Part shown: one piece after another, positions 31,689 through 40,664 of the stretch
How positions within the stretch are numbered: the first letter of the stretch is position 1
Layout: every line of letters starts with the position of its first letter
Assembly (NCBI RefSeq): GCF_026343185.1
Contig: NZ_JAPEMA010000001.1
Location: 2,108,001-2,172,000, forward strand
Direction: 5' to 3'
Source: Streptomyces sp. NBC_00091
Lineage (GTDB): Bacteria > Actinomycetota > Actinomycetes > Streptomycetales > Streptomycetaceae
Length of the DNA stretch: 64,000 bases
Notes under the pieces: model-generated
Seen by the model: the letters and a program-made list of their open reading frames with translations, nothing else
Told to the model about the DNA's origin: nothing
The model's database searches: none
Program-made: the position numbers and the translations under genes

Positions 31689-34600
31689 CGGACTGGGAGG
31701 CGCTGGCCGACAGGGGCCTCGGCAAGCTGGAGCGCACCTGGAACTCCGCGAAGAAGACGGTCGGCGAGGGCGTCGACGAGGCCACCGACGAGATCGGCGG
31801 CGTCCTGCACAAGGTGGGCAAGGACGCCTGGGCCGACGAAGTCGAGGACCTCGGCGACGGCCTCGCCTCCCGCCTCGGCGCATCCGTGGCGGAGCAGCAG
31901 CTGGGGCAGACCGAGCAGGCCAACGAGCTCATCCACGGCTCACCGGCCGCGATCCGCGCCTCGGCCGCCCACTTGAGGGACTTCCAGGCCGCCTTCGACC
32001 GGGTCGGCCAGGGCATGAAGGCCCTGGACGCCGGCCACTGGAAGGGGGCGGCGGCCGACGCGTTCCGCGAGAAGTTCGCCGTACACCCGACCAAGTGGCT
32101 GCACGCCTCCGACGCCTGCCAGAAGGCGGGCGACGCCCTCAGGCACTACGCGGAGACGGTGGAGTGGGCGCAGCAGCAGGCCCAGCAGGCCATCGAGCTG
32201 TACAAGAAGGCGGTGAAGGCCCGCCAGGACGCCGCCGACGCCTACGCCAAGGCCGTGGACACCTACAACGCGACCGCCCTGGCGGGGAAGAACCCGGGCC
32301 CGGTCCCCGACAGGCCGGACAAGGTCGGCGTCGCGGAGGCGAGCCGGGCCCAGGAGGTCGTGGCGGAGGCCCGCCGCCAGCGCGACGAGGCCGCCACGAC
32401 GGCCGGACACGCCCTGACGGCCGCCCTGCAACACGCCCCGGCCCAGCCGCCGCCCCACCTCGAGGCCATGTCCCTGGCCGCCGACGTCGCGGCCGCCCAG
32501 TCCATCGAGCTGGCCCACGTCGGCGGCGGGGTCGTCAAGGGCACCGCAGGCATGCTCAACTTCCTGCGCGGCATCACCCCGTACGACAGCTACAACCTGA
32601 CCCACCCCGCGGAGTACCACCAGAACGTCAGCATGACGCTGGCCGGCATCGTCTCCGCCCCCGCACACCCGGACCGGGTCGCCGCGGGCCTCATCGACCC
32701 CTTCCGCGACGACTTCGCCGAGGGCGTGGGCCGCCTCGTTCCCGATGTGCTCGGTACGAAGGGCATGGGAGGAGCCGCTCGCAAGGGTGCGGCACGAGCA
32801 GCGACGCAGGCTGAAGCAGAGGCCGTGGCACGCAGCAAGTCCGGTCTGAAGTGCGCGGGTGACCCCGTCGAGGTGGCCACCGGCCGGATGATCCTGCCGC
32901 AGACCGACCTGGTCCTGCCGGGCTCACTCCCGCTCGTCTTCACCCGGACCTTCGAGTCCTCGTACCGTGCGGGCCGCTGGTTCGGTCCGACCTGGGCCTC
33001 CACGGTCGACCAGCGTCTGGAGGTCGACGCGGAAGGCGTCATCCTCGTCCGCGAGGACGGCAGCCTGCTCGCCTACCCGCACCCCGAGCCGGGAGTCCCC
33101 GTACTCCCCGCCCACGGCCAGCGCTGGCCGCTCTCCCTGGACGCCGACGGCGGTTACACGGTCACCGACCCGGAGACCGGCCACGTCCTCCACTTCTCCG
33201 AAGCCGGTCTCCTCACCCAGATCGACGACCGGCGAGGGGCGTGGATCGCCTTCTCCTACGACACCACGGGCGCCCCGACCAGCCTGTCCCACAGCGGCGG
33301 CCACGAACTGCGCCTGGCGTCCTCCGAGGGCCGGATAACCGGCCTCTCCCTCGCGGACGGCACCGAGATCCTCCGGTACGGCTACACGGACGGGCACCTC
33401 ACCGAAGTCACCAACTCCTCCGGTCTCCCCCTGCGCTTCGGCTACGACGAGCTCGGGCGGATCACCTCCTGGACCGACACCAACGACCGCCGCTTCGACT
33501 ACGTCTACGACGACCGGCACCGCTGCGTCGCCCAGTCCGGCACCAACGGCCACCTGAACGTCCGCTTCGCGTACGAGGACGGCATCACCTCCCTCACCGA
33601 CTCCCTGGGCCACACCACCCGCTTCCTGATCAACGACCGGGCCCAGGTCACGGCCGAGACCGACCCGACGGGCGCGACGACCCAGTCCACCTACGACGCC
33701 TGCAACCGCCTCCTCTCGCGCACGGACGCCCTCGGCCACACGACCCGCTTCGACTACGACGAAGACGGCCGCCTGGTCAGGGTGGTGCGCCCGGACGCCC
33801 GCGAGGTCCGGGCGGAGTACAACGTCATGGGCCTGCCCGTGAAGGTCGTCCAACCGGACGGCCGCGTCTACCTCACCACCTACGACGCGCTCGGCAACCG
33901 CACCTCGGCCACCGCCCCGGACGGCACCACCACCCGCTTCACCCACGACTCCCGCGGACACCTGTCCTCGGTGACGGACCCCCTCGGCCACACGACCACG
34001 GTCCGCTGCGACCCGGCGGGCCTGCTCCTGGAAGCCGTCGACCCCCTCGGCGCGACCACCCGCTACACCCGCGACGCCTTCGGCCGCCCGACCGCGGTGA
34101 CGGACCCCCTCGGCCACACCACGCACCTCACCTGGAGCATCGAGGGCCGCCTCCTGCACCGGCAGGACCCCGACGGGTCCGCCGAATCCTGGACCTACGA
34201 CGGCGAGGGCAACTGCACCTCCCACACGGACGCGGTGGGCGGGCTGACGGTCTCCGAGTACGGGGACTTCGACCTCCTCACGGCCCGCACGGGCCCGGAC
34301 GGGGTCCGCTACTCCTTCACCCACGACTCCGAGCTACGTCTCACCGGCGTCACCAACCCCCAGGGCCTGACCTGGACCTACGCCTACGACCCGGCCGGCC
34401 GCCTCGCCGCGGAAACGGACTTCGACGACCGCACCCTCACGTACGCCTACGACCCGGCGGGCCGCCTCGCCACCCGCACCAACACCCTCGGTACAACCAC
34501 CACGTACACCCACAACGCCCTCTCGCAGCTCCTCCACAAGCACACACCAGACGGCACCACGTCCTACGCCTACGACGCCTTCGACCAACTGGCCCAAGCC

Positions 34601-36253
34601 GTCTCGCCGGACGGCACGGTCCTCACGCGCCAACGAGACCCCTACGGCCGTCTCATATCCGAATCGGTCGACGGCCGCACGCTCACCTACACCTACGACG
34701 CTTTGGGCCGTCCCACAGGCCGCACCACCCCCACCGGCGCCCACTCCCAGTGGACGTACGACGCCGCCGGCCACCGCACCGAGCTCACCGCGTCTGGCCG
34801 CACGATCACCTTCGAGCGCGACGCGGCAGGCCGCGAACTCACCCGCGCATTCGGCCCGGACCTCTCCCTCATCCAGGAGTACGACCCCCTCGGCCGCCTC
34901 ACCGACCAGCACCTGATCGGCCAGGACGGCCGCACCCTCCAGCGCCGCGGCTACCGCTACCGCGCCGACGGAGCCCTCACCGGAATCGACGACGCCCTCG
35001 CCGGCCCGCGCACCTTCACCCTGGACTCGGCGTCCCGCGTCACCGCGGTCGACGCCGAGAACTGGTCGGAGCGCTACGCCTACGACGACGCCGGCAACCA
35101 GACCCACGCCGGCTGGCCCAGCCGCCACCCCGGCACCGAATCCCACGGCGCCCGTACCTACTCCGGCACCCGCATCACCTCCGCCGGGGCCGTCCGCTAC
35201 GAGTACGACGCCCTCGGCCGGACCGTCCTGCGCCGGAAGACCCGCCTCTCCCGCAAGCCGGACACCTGGCGCTACACCTGGGACGCGGAAGACCGCATGA
35301 GCGGCGTCACCACCCCCGACGGCACCCGGTGGCGCTACCGCTACGACGCCCTGTCCCGCCGCACGGCGAAACAACGCCTCACCCCCACGGGCGAGGTGGC
35401 CGAGGAAATCCTCTTCACCTGGGACAACACCACCCTCTGCGAGGAAACCACCGGCCCGGTCACCCTCACCTGGACCCACGACGGCCTACACCCCCTCACC
35501 CAGGCGGAACGCGTTCTAGGCACCACGGACGAGCGCTTCTTCGCCATGGTCACCGACCTCATCGGCACCCCCAAGGAACTCGTCTCCGAATCCGGAGACA
35601 TCGCCTGGCGCTCCCGCTCCACCCTCTGGGGCACCACCACCTGGCCCCGCAACGCCGCCGCCTACACCCCCCTCCGCTTCCCGGGCCAGTACTTTGACCC
35701 CGAAACCGGCCTCCACCACAACTACTTCCGCACCTACGACCCAGAAACCGCCCGCTACCTCACCCCAGACCCCCTGGGCCTCACCCCCGCCCCCAACCCG
35801 GCCACGTACGTCCACAACCCCCACACCTGGTCCGACCCGCTGGGTCTCTCCCCGAAAGACTGTCCCCAGGACCCCGTCAAGTTGTACCGATCCCCGCATC
35901 GGGGAAACAGAGGCCTTGAGGCCAACGGGCTTGACCCGTCACTTCACCCGCCCACACCGGAAGGCGGCGCCGGGACCGCCTATCTGGGCGAAAGCGAAGA
36001 AGTCGCACGCAGGTATGCCGACCAGGGCGGGTACGAGGACGGATATCACGAGTACGTGATGAGACCAGGCTTCCTGGAAGCATTTCCTCCAGACGGGCAC
36101 GCAGGCGGACCCAAGCTCAGAATCCCACACGACAACCGACCAACAGAATGGCAGTGGGTGATCGATCAAGGCCATATTTCACACTTTAATTCCTTCATCG
36201 AAAAGGTGACATGGATAAACTGGTATGGAGGCCACCGTTGGCTAGACAATTGA
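31685..36253 (+). CDS. RHS-repeat polymorphic toxin with N-terminal type VII-type signal domain
   Basis: A 1522-aa toxin. Residues 1-290 are helical with a WXG-like segment (AGHWKGAAADAFREKF), resembling the T7SS-signal domain of such toxins. A DUF6531-like segment begins near 390 (KCAGDPVEVATGR). About 560-1320 hold many RHS/YD repeats. The conserved RHS core ends at residues about 1384-1388 with DPLGL. The variable tip (about 1389-1522) includes VKLYRSPHRGNRGL, GTAYLGESEEVARRYAD and YHEYVMR, which suggests an ADP-ribosyltransferase-like fold; this is inference. GC falls within the tip. The GTG start overlaps the upstream stop, and the 3' neighbour should hold immunity. Confidence 0.88.
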   Translation: MTDWEALADRGLGKLERTWNSAKKTVGEGVDEATDEIGGVLHKVGKDAWADEVEDLGDGLASRLGASVAEQQLGQTEQANELIHGSPAAIRASAAHLRDFQAAFDRVGQGMKALDAGHWKGAAADAFREKFAVHPTKWLHASDACQKAGDALRHYAETVEWAQQQAQQAIELYKKAVKARQDAADAYAKAVDTYNATALAGKNPGPVPDRPDKVGVAEASRAQEVVAEARRQRDEAATTAGHALTAALQHAPAQPPPHLEAMSLAADVAAAQSIELAHVGGGVVKGTAGMLNFLRGITPYDSYNLTHPAEYHQNVSMTLAGIVSAPAHPDRVAAGLIDPFRDDFAEGVGRLVPDVLGTKGMGGAARKGAARAATQAEAEAVARSKSGLKCAGDPVEVATGRMILPQTDLVLPGSLPLVFTRTFESSYRAGRWFGPTWASTVDQRLEVDAEGVILVREDGSLLAYPHPEPGVPVLPAHGQRWPLSLDADGGYTVTDPETGHVLHFSEAGLLTQIDDRRGAWIAFSYDTTGAPTSLSHSGGHELRLASSEGRITGLSLADGTEILRYGYTDGHLTEVTNSSGLPLRFGYDELGRITSWTDTNDRRFDYVYDDRHRCVAQSGTNGHLNVRFAYEDGITSLTDSLGHTTRFLINDRAQVTAETDPTGATTQSTYDACNRLLSRTDALGHTTRFDYDEDGRLVRVVRPDAREVRAEYNVMGLPVKVVQPDGRVYLTTYDALGNRTSATAPDGTTTRFTHDSRGHLSSVTDPLGHTTTVRCDPAGLLLEAVDPLGATTRYTRDAFGRPTAVTDPLGHTTHLTWSIEGRLLHRQDPDGSAESWTYDGEGNCTSHTDAVGGLTVSEYGDFDLLTARTGPDGVRYSFTHDSELRLTGVTNPQGLTWTYAYDPAGRLAAETDFDDRTLTYAYDPAGRLATRTNTLGTTTTYTHNALSQLLHKHTPDGTTSYAYDAFDQLAQAVSPDGTVLTRQRDPYGRLISESVDGRTLTYTYDALGRPTGRTTPTGAHSQWTYDAAGHRTELTASGRTITFERDAAGRELTRAFGPDLSLIQEYDPLGRLTDQHLIGQDGRTLQRRGYRYRADGALTGIDDALAGPRTFTLDSASRVTAVDAENWSERYAYDDAGNQTHAGWPSRHPGTESHGARTYSGTRITSAGAVRYEYDALGRTVLRRKTRLSRKPDTWRYTWDAEDRMSGVTTPDGTRWRYRYDALSRRTAKQRLTPTGEVAEEILFTWDNTTLCEETTGPVTLTWTHDGLHPLTQAERVLGTTDERFFAMVTDLIGTPKELVSESGDIAWRSRSTLWGTTTWPRNAAAYTPLRFPGQYFDPETGLHHNYFRTYDPETARYLTPDPLGLTPAPNPATYVHNPHTWSDPLGLSPKDCPQDPVKLYRSPHRGNRGLEANGLDPSLHPPTPEGGAGTAYLGESEEVARRYADQGGYEDGYHEYVMRPGFLEAFPPDGHAGGPKLRIPHDNRPTEWQWVIDQGHISHFNSFIEKVTWINWYGGHRWLDN

Positions 36254-36282
36254 CGCCTAGCCATCACCCAACCAAGGAGTTG

Positions 36283-36795
36283 ATGAGCTACGTGGGAACC
36301 GGCGAAAAGTTCCAGCCCGGACAGGTGTGCAGGGGGGTCATCTCCGGCATGGACGGATTCAATTTGATCGTCGAGCTTGATGGCGGAGTGCGGGGCACGG
36401 TCACGGCCGCAAACTTGTCATGGAGAAAGGTGGAACATCCGTCTGAAATCGCCGAGATCGGCCAGGAAGTAACGGTTGTTTTCATGAGTTTCGACCCAGA
36501 TCGCGGCAACATCTCCCTCTCACTGAAGGACCTCGAACCCGATCCCTTTGTCGAATTTGCACGCACCCAGCTAGGGCAGAAAATCTTCGGCAGGATCACG
36601 AAATTCACACCCATCGGCACTTTCCTCCGTCTCCCCTCAGGAATCGATGCCCTGCTACCCGATTCCAACCCGCAGAACGAATGGATCAAGAATGCAGAAA
36701 TCGGCGAGAGGGTCGAAGTCAGGGTCGAGTACATCAATCTTCAACAGCGCCAAGTGCACGTCGTGATCGAAAATGCCACGAAACAGCCTCAATAG
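36283..36795 (+). CDS. Two-S1-domain RNA-binding protein, candidate immunity protein
   Basis: A 170-aa protein made of two S1 (OB-fold) domains. The first (about 10-85) runs GQVCRGVISGMDGFNLIVEL and ends HPSEIAEIGQEVTVVFMS then DRGNISLSLKDLEPDPF, very like domains of ribosomal protein S1. The second (about 95-165) is more diverged. The ATG at 36283 has AAGGAG three bases upstream; an in-frame ATG at 36211 would overlap the toxin gene. It is the first gene after the RHS toxin, the usual immunity position. GC is lower than the chromosome average. Confidence 0.75.
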   Translation: MSYVGTGEKFQPGQVCRGVISGMDGFNLIVELDGGVRGTVTAANLSWRKVEHPSEIAEIGQEVTVVFMSFDPDRGNISLSLKDLEPDPFVEFARTQLGQKIFGRITKFTPIGTFLRLPSGIDALLPDSNPQNEWIKNAEIGERVEVRVEYINLQQRQVHVVIENATKQPQ

Positions 36796-37014
36796 GATCG
36801 CCGAGGTCTCAGGCCTTTACGGCCGGGCCAGTCATCACTTCTCCCTCAACCGGCCTGGGCTGGTGCCCCATTCTCTGACGACCCCCGAAGCCAGTTGACG
36901 AGTCGACCTGACGGCTCAGTCGGGAGTTGGCCTGCAAACTGCCGGCTCGCCACTCCGGGATTCCTGGCGGGCGCCTACTCATGTGGGTGAGACTTCCTCT
37001 CAGAGGAACACGCG

Positions 37015-37107
37015 ATGCCCATGCGCAGCAGCCCCACAGCCCGTCAACTGCGCTTCGCAGCAGAGCTGCGCAGGATGCGCACCCCCGGAGGTAACGATGA
37101 GTATTGA
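37015..37107 (+). pseudogene. 5' fragment of an XRE/Scr1-type regulator gene
   Basis: A 30-codon ORF, MPMRSSPTARQLRFAAELRRMR followed by eight unrelated residues, matches the start of Streptomyces XRE regulators of the DUF5753 group. Homology stops abruptly before the HTH and the frame ends inside the immunity gene that follows. It looks like the relic of a gene cut by insertion or recombination of the immunity cassette. Confidence 0.55.
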
Positions 37108-37513
37108 TTTCGACCGCAGCCACTCCATTGAGGAACTCGAAGGAGAGCGGCAGCCAGAGCCGTCAGTCGACTCCACCAGCCTCGTCAAGGCCGTACACGC
37201 ACTTCGACAGCGACCTCTCGCCAGCCTGTCACCATACGAACTGGGAAGACTCGTCGGCCAGGACGTTGGGCTTCGCTGGACGATTTCGCTGGCACTGGAG
37301 ATCCTGCGGGAGACAGTGGAGATCAACAACAGGGGTGGATTCTATGACGATGACCTGCTTTCAGCAGTCCTCACCCGAAAAACAGAAACCTGGGCATCGT
37401 TTCCCGAACTCGCAAGGGAGGTAAATGAAATCACCACCCTACTGAAGGACCTGTCTCCATACACCGAAGGTGACGTAAAGCGCTTCCTCAAAGCATCTGA
37501 GGGGTCTCTCTGA
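37097..37513 (+). CDS. CdiI-type contact-dependent inhibition immunity protein
   Basis: A 138-aa acidic helical protein. The pattern HSIEELEG, then DSTSLVKAVHALRQRPLASL, then ELGRLVGQDVGLRWTISLALEIL, then FYDDDLLSAVL matches the CdiI_2 family of contact-dependent inhibition immunity proteins. The ATG at 37097 has CGGAGG upstream. No cognate toxin tip is next to it, so it is either an orphan captured from another toxin cassette or a second immunity gene for this locus. Confidence 0.78.
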   Translation: MSIDFDRSHSIEELEGERQPEPSVDSTSLVKAVHALRQRPLASLSPYELGRLVGQDVGLRWTISLALEILRETVEINNRGGFYDDDLLSAVLTRKTETWASFPELAREVNEITTLLKDLSPYTEGDVKRFLKASEGSL

Positions 37514-37705
37514 TGCGGTGCGCGCCCCCCGCCTCGTGATCGCAACAATCACCATCCGTCCACGAGGATGACGGCCGCTGCCATCCACGCCGCGCGCGGT
37601 AGGACACGGCGGTCAGCGACCGACTTCATCTGCAAATCTGCACTTACGAAGAGTCCCCTCAAAGGGAAGCAATCATACGAATATTCTAGGGAGAGGCGAG
37701 GTATC

Positions 37706-38011
37706 GTGAGAACCGAGGTCGCCAGCCGTTTGACGATGTCGCGCGCGACGGTCTCGGCGCGGCATGATGCCAGCTCGAATGAGCTGCACTCGTGGGTTTG
37801 GGTATTCCCTGCACGCGACGGAACATTCCGCGTATCGACCGTTGAAATCCCCAAGAACCTCGTAGACGACGAATGCTTCGCTGAAGAAGATCTTTCACGA
37901 GATCATATCGCCACCGTACGAGAACTGTCGGCAGTTGACGAAGTAGTCAGGAACCTTGGGGTAGATCCGAACAGCCTCGACGCCCCGTGGAAGAACGATT
38001 TCCCCTTGTAA
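37706..38011 (+). CDS. Hypothetical small protein of the toxin island
   Basis: A 101-aa protein starting at a GTG preceded by GAGG; an ATG at 37736 in the same frame is an alternative. It contains SWVWVFPARDGTFRVSTVEIP and a Cys/Glu-rich acidic middle, and ends in APWKNDFPL. No family is recognised. Base composition is lower in GC than the chromosome, as for the neighbours, so it probably arrived with the island. It could be another immunity-like protein. Confidence 0.45.
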   Translation: MRTEVASRLTMSRATVSARHDASSNELHSWVWVFPARDGTFRVSTVEIPKNLVDDECFAEEDLSRDHIATVRELSAVDEVVRNLGVDPNSLDAPWKNDFPL

Positions 38012-38059
38012 ATCGCCCCTCTGGGGGCAGGTCTGATCCACTGGCAGAAAGGCCGAAAG

Positions 38060-38380
38060 GTGAACGTTCCAAGCGGGAACCTCCTGAACATGGTTCGCTC
38101 TCTCGTTGCCGAATCCTCGACCCAACGCGCCTTGGCCGCCGATCAGGTTACCGACTGGGTAGGAAGCTACACGGAAGTCGACGGCCGCCTCCTGGCGGCA
38201 ATTCTCGCCGTGACCGCCGCATGCGAGACTGATGGCACGGCACTTGAGTCCCAACTCAACGCGATCATCCAGCTGGGTGCTCTCGCGGATCGAAGTTCCG
38301 TTTCATACCTGAAAGAGATCGAGGGATCTCCCCTTCCAGGCGACCTGTCGGGATATGTCCACGACATCCTCCACGAATAG
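38060..38380 (+). CDS. Hypothetical helical protein, 106 aa
   Basis: A GTG start with a GAAAGG just before it opens a 106-aa helical protein (VTDWVGSYTEVDGRLLAAIL). It has no signal peptide or membrane segment and looks like a small HEAT-like or immunity-type helical bundle. An ATG at 38090 is an alternative start. It is the last lower-GC gene of the island. Function unknown. Confidence 0.5.
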   Translation: MNVPSGNLLNMVRSLVAESSTQRALAADQVTDWVGSYTEVDGRLLAAILAVTAACETDGTALESQLNAIIQLGALADRSSVSYLKEIEGSPLPGDLSGYVHDILHE

Positions 38381-38685
38381 CATCGGAGCCGAGAGAGGGC
38401 GGCCGCGGCGATCACTGCCGTGCCGAGGTGGACGGGCCAGACGGGAACGCGACCGCCGAGACGCCTCAGCCACGCGTGCGCTGGCATGTGCGCCGGGAGC
38501 ACACCAAAGGGTGTCCCGTAACGATCCGCGCCACCCCCGAGAGTCCGTCGCCTCCTGCTCGGTGGGGCTATCCGGTGAGGGCGAGGTGTGCAGACGTACG
38601 TGACCAAAGCAAGGGCCGGAGGCGCCCACCCCGAGCGTGCGAGAAGGCCCTGCGGGCCGGTCTCCCGCTGCTACGCTCCGGCGCC
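38381..38685. other. Intergenic region with no supported gene
   Basis: About 305 bases of GC-rich sequence between the toxin island and the pentapeptide gene. Open frames exist on both strands but have no ribosome binding site or family pattern. GC content returns to the chromosomal level here, so this is a candidate right boundary of the acquired segment. Confidence 0.4.
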
Positions 38686-39357
38686 ATGGCCTCCGTGACC
38701 GCAGCGCGCCCGAGGAACCCCCTCGCTCCCCGCAACAAGACCTCACTTCGGCCGGCTCGGCTGCCAGAGGACGACCTGGCCGAGGACGCGATGATCCGCG
38801 GGGTGGAGTACAGCGGAACCGTCTTCGCCAGCCAGAGCATCGAACTTGCCGAGGCCGAGCAGTGCCGCTTCGACACGGTCCGCTTCACCGGGATGCACAC
38901 GCGGCAGGTCGTCTTCTGCGACGCCACGTTCGACACCTGCGACTTCGCATCGGTGCGCGCCGATGACACCTCTCTGGTGCGCGCCGAGGTCGTATCCAGC
39001 CGGGTCACGGGCTCCTCCTGGAGCAAGAGCCACTTCCACGATGTGCGGTTCGAGAACTGCCGAGCCGACCTGTCGTTGTGGCGGCACTCGAAGTTCAAAG
39101 CGATCGTCTTCACCAACTGCAATCTGACGCAGGCCGACTTCCAGTTCGCCGAGATGCGTGACGTGCTGTTCCAGGGCTGCGATCTGACCGGCGCCCAGTT
39201 CGCCCACCTCAATGCGCAGCGTGTCCGGTTCGAGAACTGCACGCTGCTGGACGTGGGAGGGGCCACACATCTGAAAGGTGCCACCGTGCAAGGGCCCGGG
39301 GCGATGGAGCTGGCCCTGGCCCTGGCACGGGACGCCGGAATCAGGATCGAGCCGTAG
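38686..39357 (+). CDS. Pentapeptide-repeat-like protein
   Basis: A 223-aa protein. After a basic 30-residue N-terminus it is built of repeated C(R/D)FDxVRFTG and ENCxAD-type pentapeptides (for example CNLTQADFQFAEM and GCDLTGAQFAHL) to about residue 205. The repeats carry many Cys and Phe residues. The fold is expected to be a right-handed beta helix. The ATG at 38686 begins the conserved part. It lacks the N-terminal domain of the other pentapeptide protein at 4753. Role unknown. Confidence 0.7.
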   Translation: MASVTAARPRNPLAPRNKTSLRPARLPEDDLAEDAMIRGVEYSGTVFASQSIELAEAEQCRFDTVRFTGMHTRQVVFCDATFDTCDFASVRADDTSLVRAEVVSSRVTGSSWSKSHFHDVRFENCRADLSLWRHSKFKAIVFTNCNLTQADFQFAEMRDVLFQGCDLTGAQFAHLNAQRVRFENCTLLDVGGATHLKGATVQGPGAMELALALARDAGIRIEP

Positions 39358-39358
39358 A

Positions 39359-39589
39359 TCAGGCCGCGATCACGTCGTAGTGCGCGAACCGCTCACCTGA
39401 GATCGACTCGGCGACGAGGTCCATGTCGTAGGTGTCGGTGAACTCGCGCAGCTCTTGAACGAGGAGCCGGCCGTACGGGGTGAAGTGCTCCAGCTTGTCC
39501 AACAACCCGTCCGTGCACTCCCGTGGCGAGGCCGGGAACTTGTCGTCCAGCTCCGTCTCCCCGCGCTCGCCGAGACGACCCGGGGGCCG
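39359..39589 (-). pseudogene. Start-less gene remnant after the GlxA-type regulator
   Basis: An open frame of 76 codons, in the same frame as the regulator gene and beginning right after its TGA, ends in TGA at 39359-39361. It has no start codon but protein-like sequence (CTDGLLDKLEHFTPYGRLLV, then FTDTYDMDLVAESISGERF). It looks like the C-terminal part of an unrelated gene whose 5' part was lost. I do not recognise the family. Confidence 0.4.
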
Positions 39590-40552
39590 TCACGCGCGGG
39601 ACGCGGTGAAGGCGCGGCGGTAGGTCGTGGGGGAGACGCCGAGGGTGGCTGCGAGGTGTTGGCGGAGGGAGGCCGACGTGCCGAAGCCCGCGTGGGCGGC
39701 GATCTGGTCGATCGGGAGGTCGGTGGTTTCCAGGAGGCGGCGGGCGTGGTCGACGCGGCGTTGGGCCAGCCACTGGCCCGGGGGCATGCCGACCTCCTCG
39801 ACGAAGCGGCGGCAGAAGGTGCGGACGCTCATCCGGGCGTGCTCCGCCAACTCCCTCAGGGGGAGGGGGTGGTGGAGGTGTTCCAGGGCCCAGGCGCGCG
39901 TGGCCGCGGTGGTGGCGGCCTCGGGCTCCGGCATCGGGCGTTCGATGTACTGGGCCTGGCCGCCCTCCCGCCACGGCGGGACCACGCACAGCCGGGCCAC
40001 CCGGTTCGCGATCTCGCTGCCGTGGTCGCGGCGGAGCAGGTGCAGGCACAGGTCCACGCCCGCGGCGACCCCGGCGGCCGTGAGGACGCGGCCGTCGTCG
40101 ACGAAGAGGACGTTCGCGTCGACCTCGACCTGCGGGAAGGCCCGCTGGAAGCGGCCGGCCTCGTTCCAGTGGGTGGTGGCGCGCCGGCCGTCGAGCAGGC
40201 CCGCGGCGGCGAGTACGTACGAGGCCGTGCAGATCGAGACGATGCGGGCGTGGGCCGGGAGGAGGGCCAGGGCGTCGGCCAGTTCGGCCGGCAGCCACTC
40301 CCGCTGCGCGTCGGGGCCGCAGGTGAACGGCGGGATGACCAGGGTGTCGGCGCGGGAGAGCGCCTCGCTGCCGTGGGCCACGGTGACGGAGAAGTCGGCG
40401 CTGGTGGTCACCGGGCCGCCGTCCAGGCTGCAGGTGGCGACCTCGTACAGCGGCTCGCCGTCCGGTCCGGCGGCGGTGCCGAAGATCCGTACCGGGATGC
40501 TCAGTTCGAAGGGGTAGACGCCCTCCAGGGCCAGGACTACGACACGATGCAT
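39590..40552 (-). CDS. GlxA-family AraC-type transcriptional regulator
   Basis: A 320-aa regulator. The N-terminal DJ-1/PfpI-like domain covers about 1-170 (VVVLALEGVYPFELSIPVRIFG; the Cys region reads SICTASYVLAAAGLLDG). The C-terminal AraC domain has two HTHs (MSVRTFCRRFVEEVGMPPGQW and then FGTSASLRQHLAATLGVSPTTYRRAF). It is divergent from the quinone oxidoreductase. A 9-bp inverted repeat directly before the start may be its operator. Confidence 0.9.
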   Translation of the reverse strand: MHRVVVLALEGVYPFELSIPVRIFGTAAGPDGEPLYEVATCSLDGGPVTTSADFSVTVAHGSEALSRADTLVIPPFTCGPDAQREWLPAELADALALLPAHARIVSICTASYVLAAAGLLDGRRATTHWNEAGRFQRAFPQVEVDANVLFVDDGRVLTAAGVAAGVDLCLHLLRRDHGSEIANRVARLCVVPPWREGGQAQYIERPMPEPEAATTAATRAWALEHLHHPLPLRELAEHARMSVRTFCRRFVEEVGMPPGQWLAQRRVDHARRLLETTDLPIDQIAAHAGFGTSASLRQHLAATLGVSPTTYRRAFTASRA

Positions 40553-40585
40553 GGCAAGATTCTTATCGATGATGACATTCTTGCC
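40553..40585. promoter_or_regulatory. Inverted repeat at the start of the GlxA-type gene
   Basis: GGCAAGATT (40553-40561) pairs with ATTCTTGCC (40577-40585) except for the A/T at one position. It touches the start codon of the regulator, so binding would block its own translation or transcription start and also face the divergent oxidoreductase. Confidence 0.5.
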
Positions 40586-40664
40586 ACTCGTTCGGGTGTG
40601 GGAAGTGCGGAAATCTTGATCTCCGAGGGGCCGCCAGGGCCCCGTGGAGAACGGGGTTGATGAG

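Noticed and set aside
35340..35700. Second short toxin module inside the RHS repeats
   Set aside because: The sequence is regular RHS core (TPLRFPGQYFDPETGL follows); no separate domain is present.
38167..38607. Reverse ORF across the gap after the toxin island
   Set aside because: It overlaps the 106-aa gene on the other strand and shows no family pattern or ribosome binding site.
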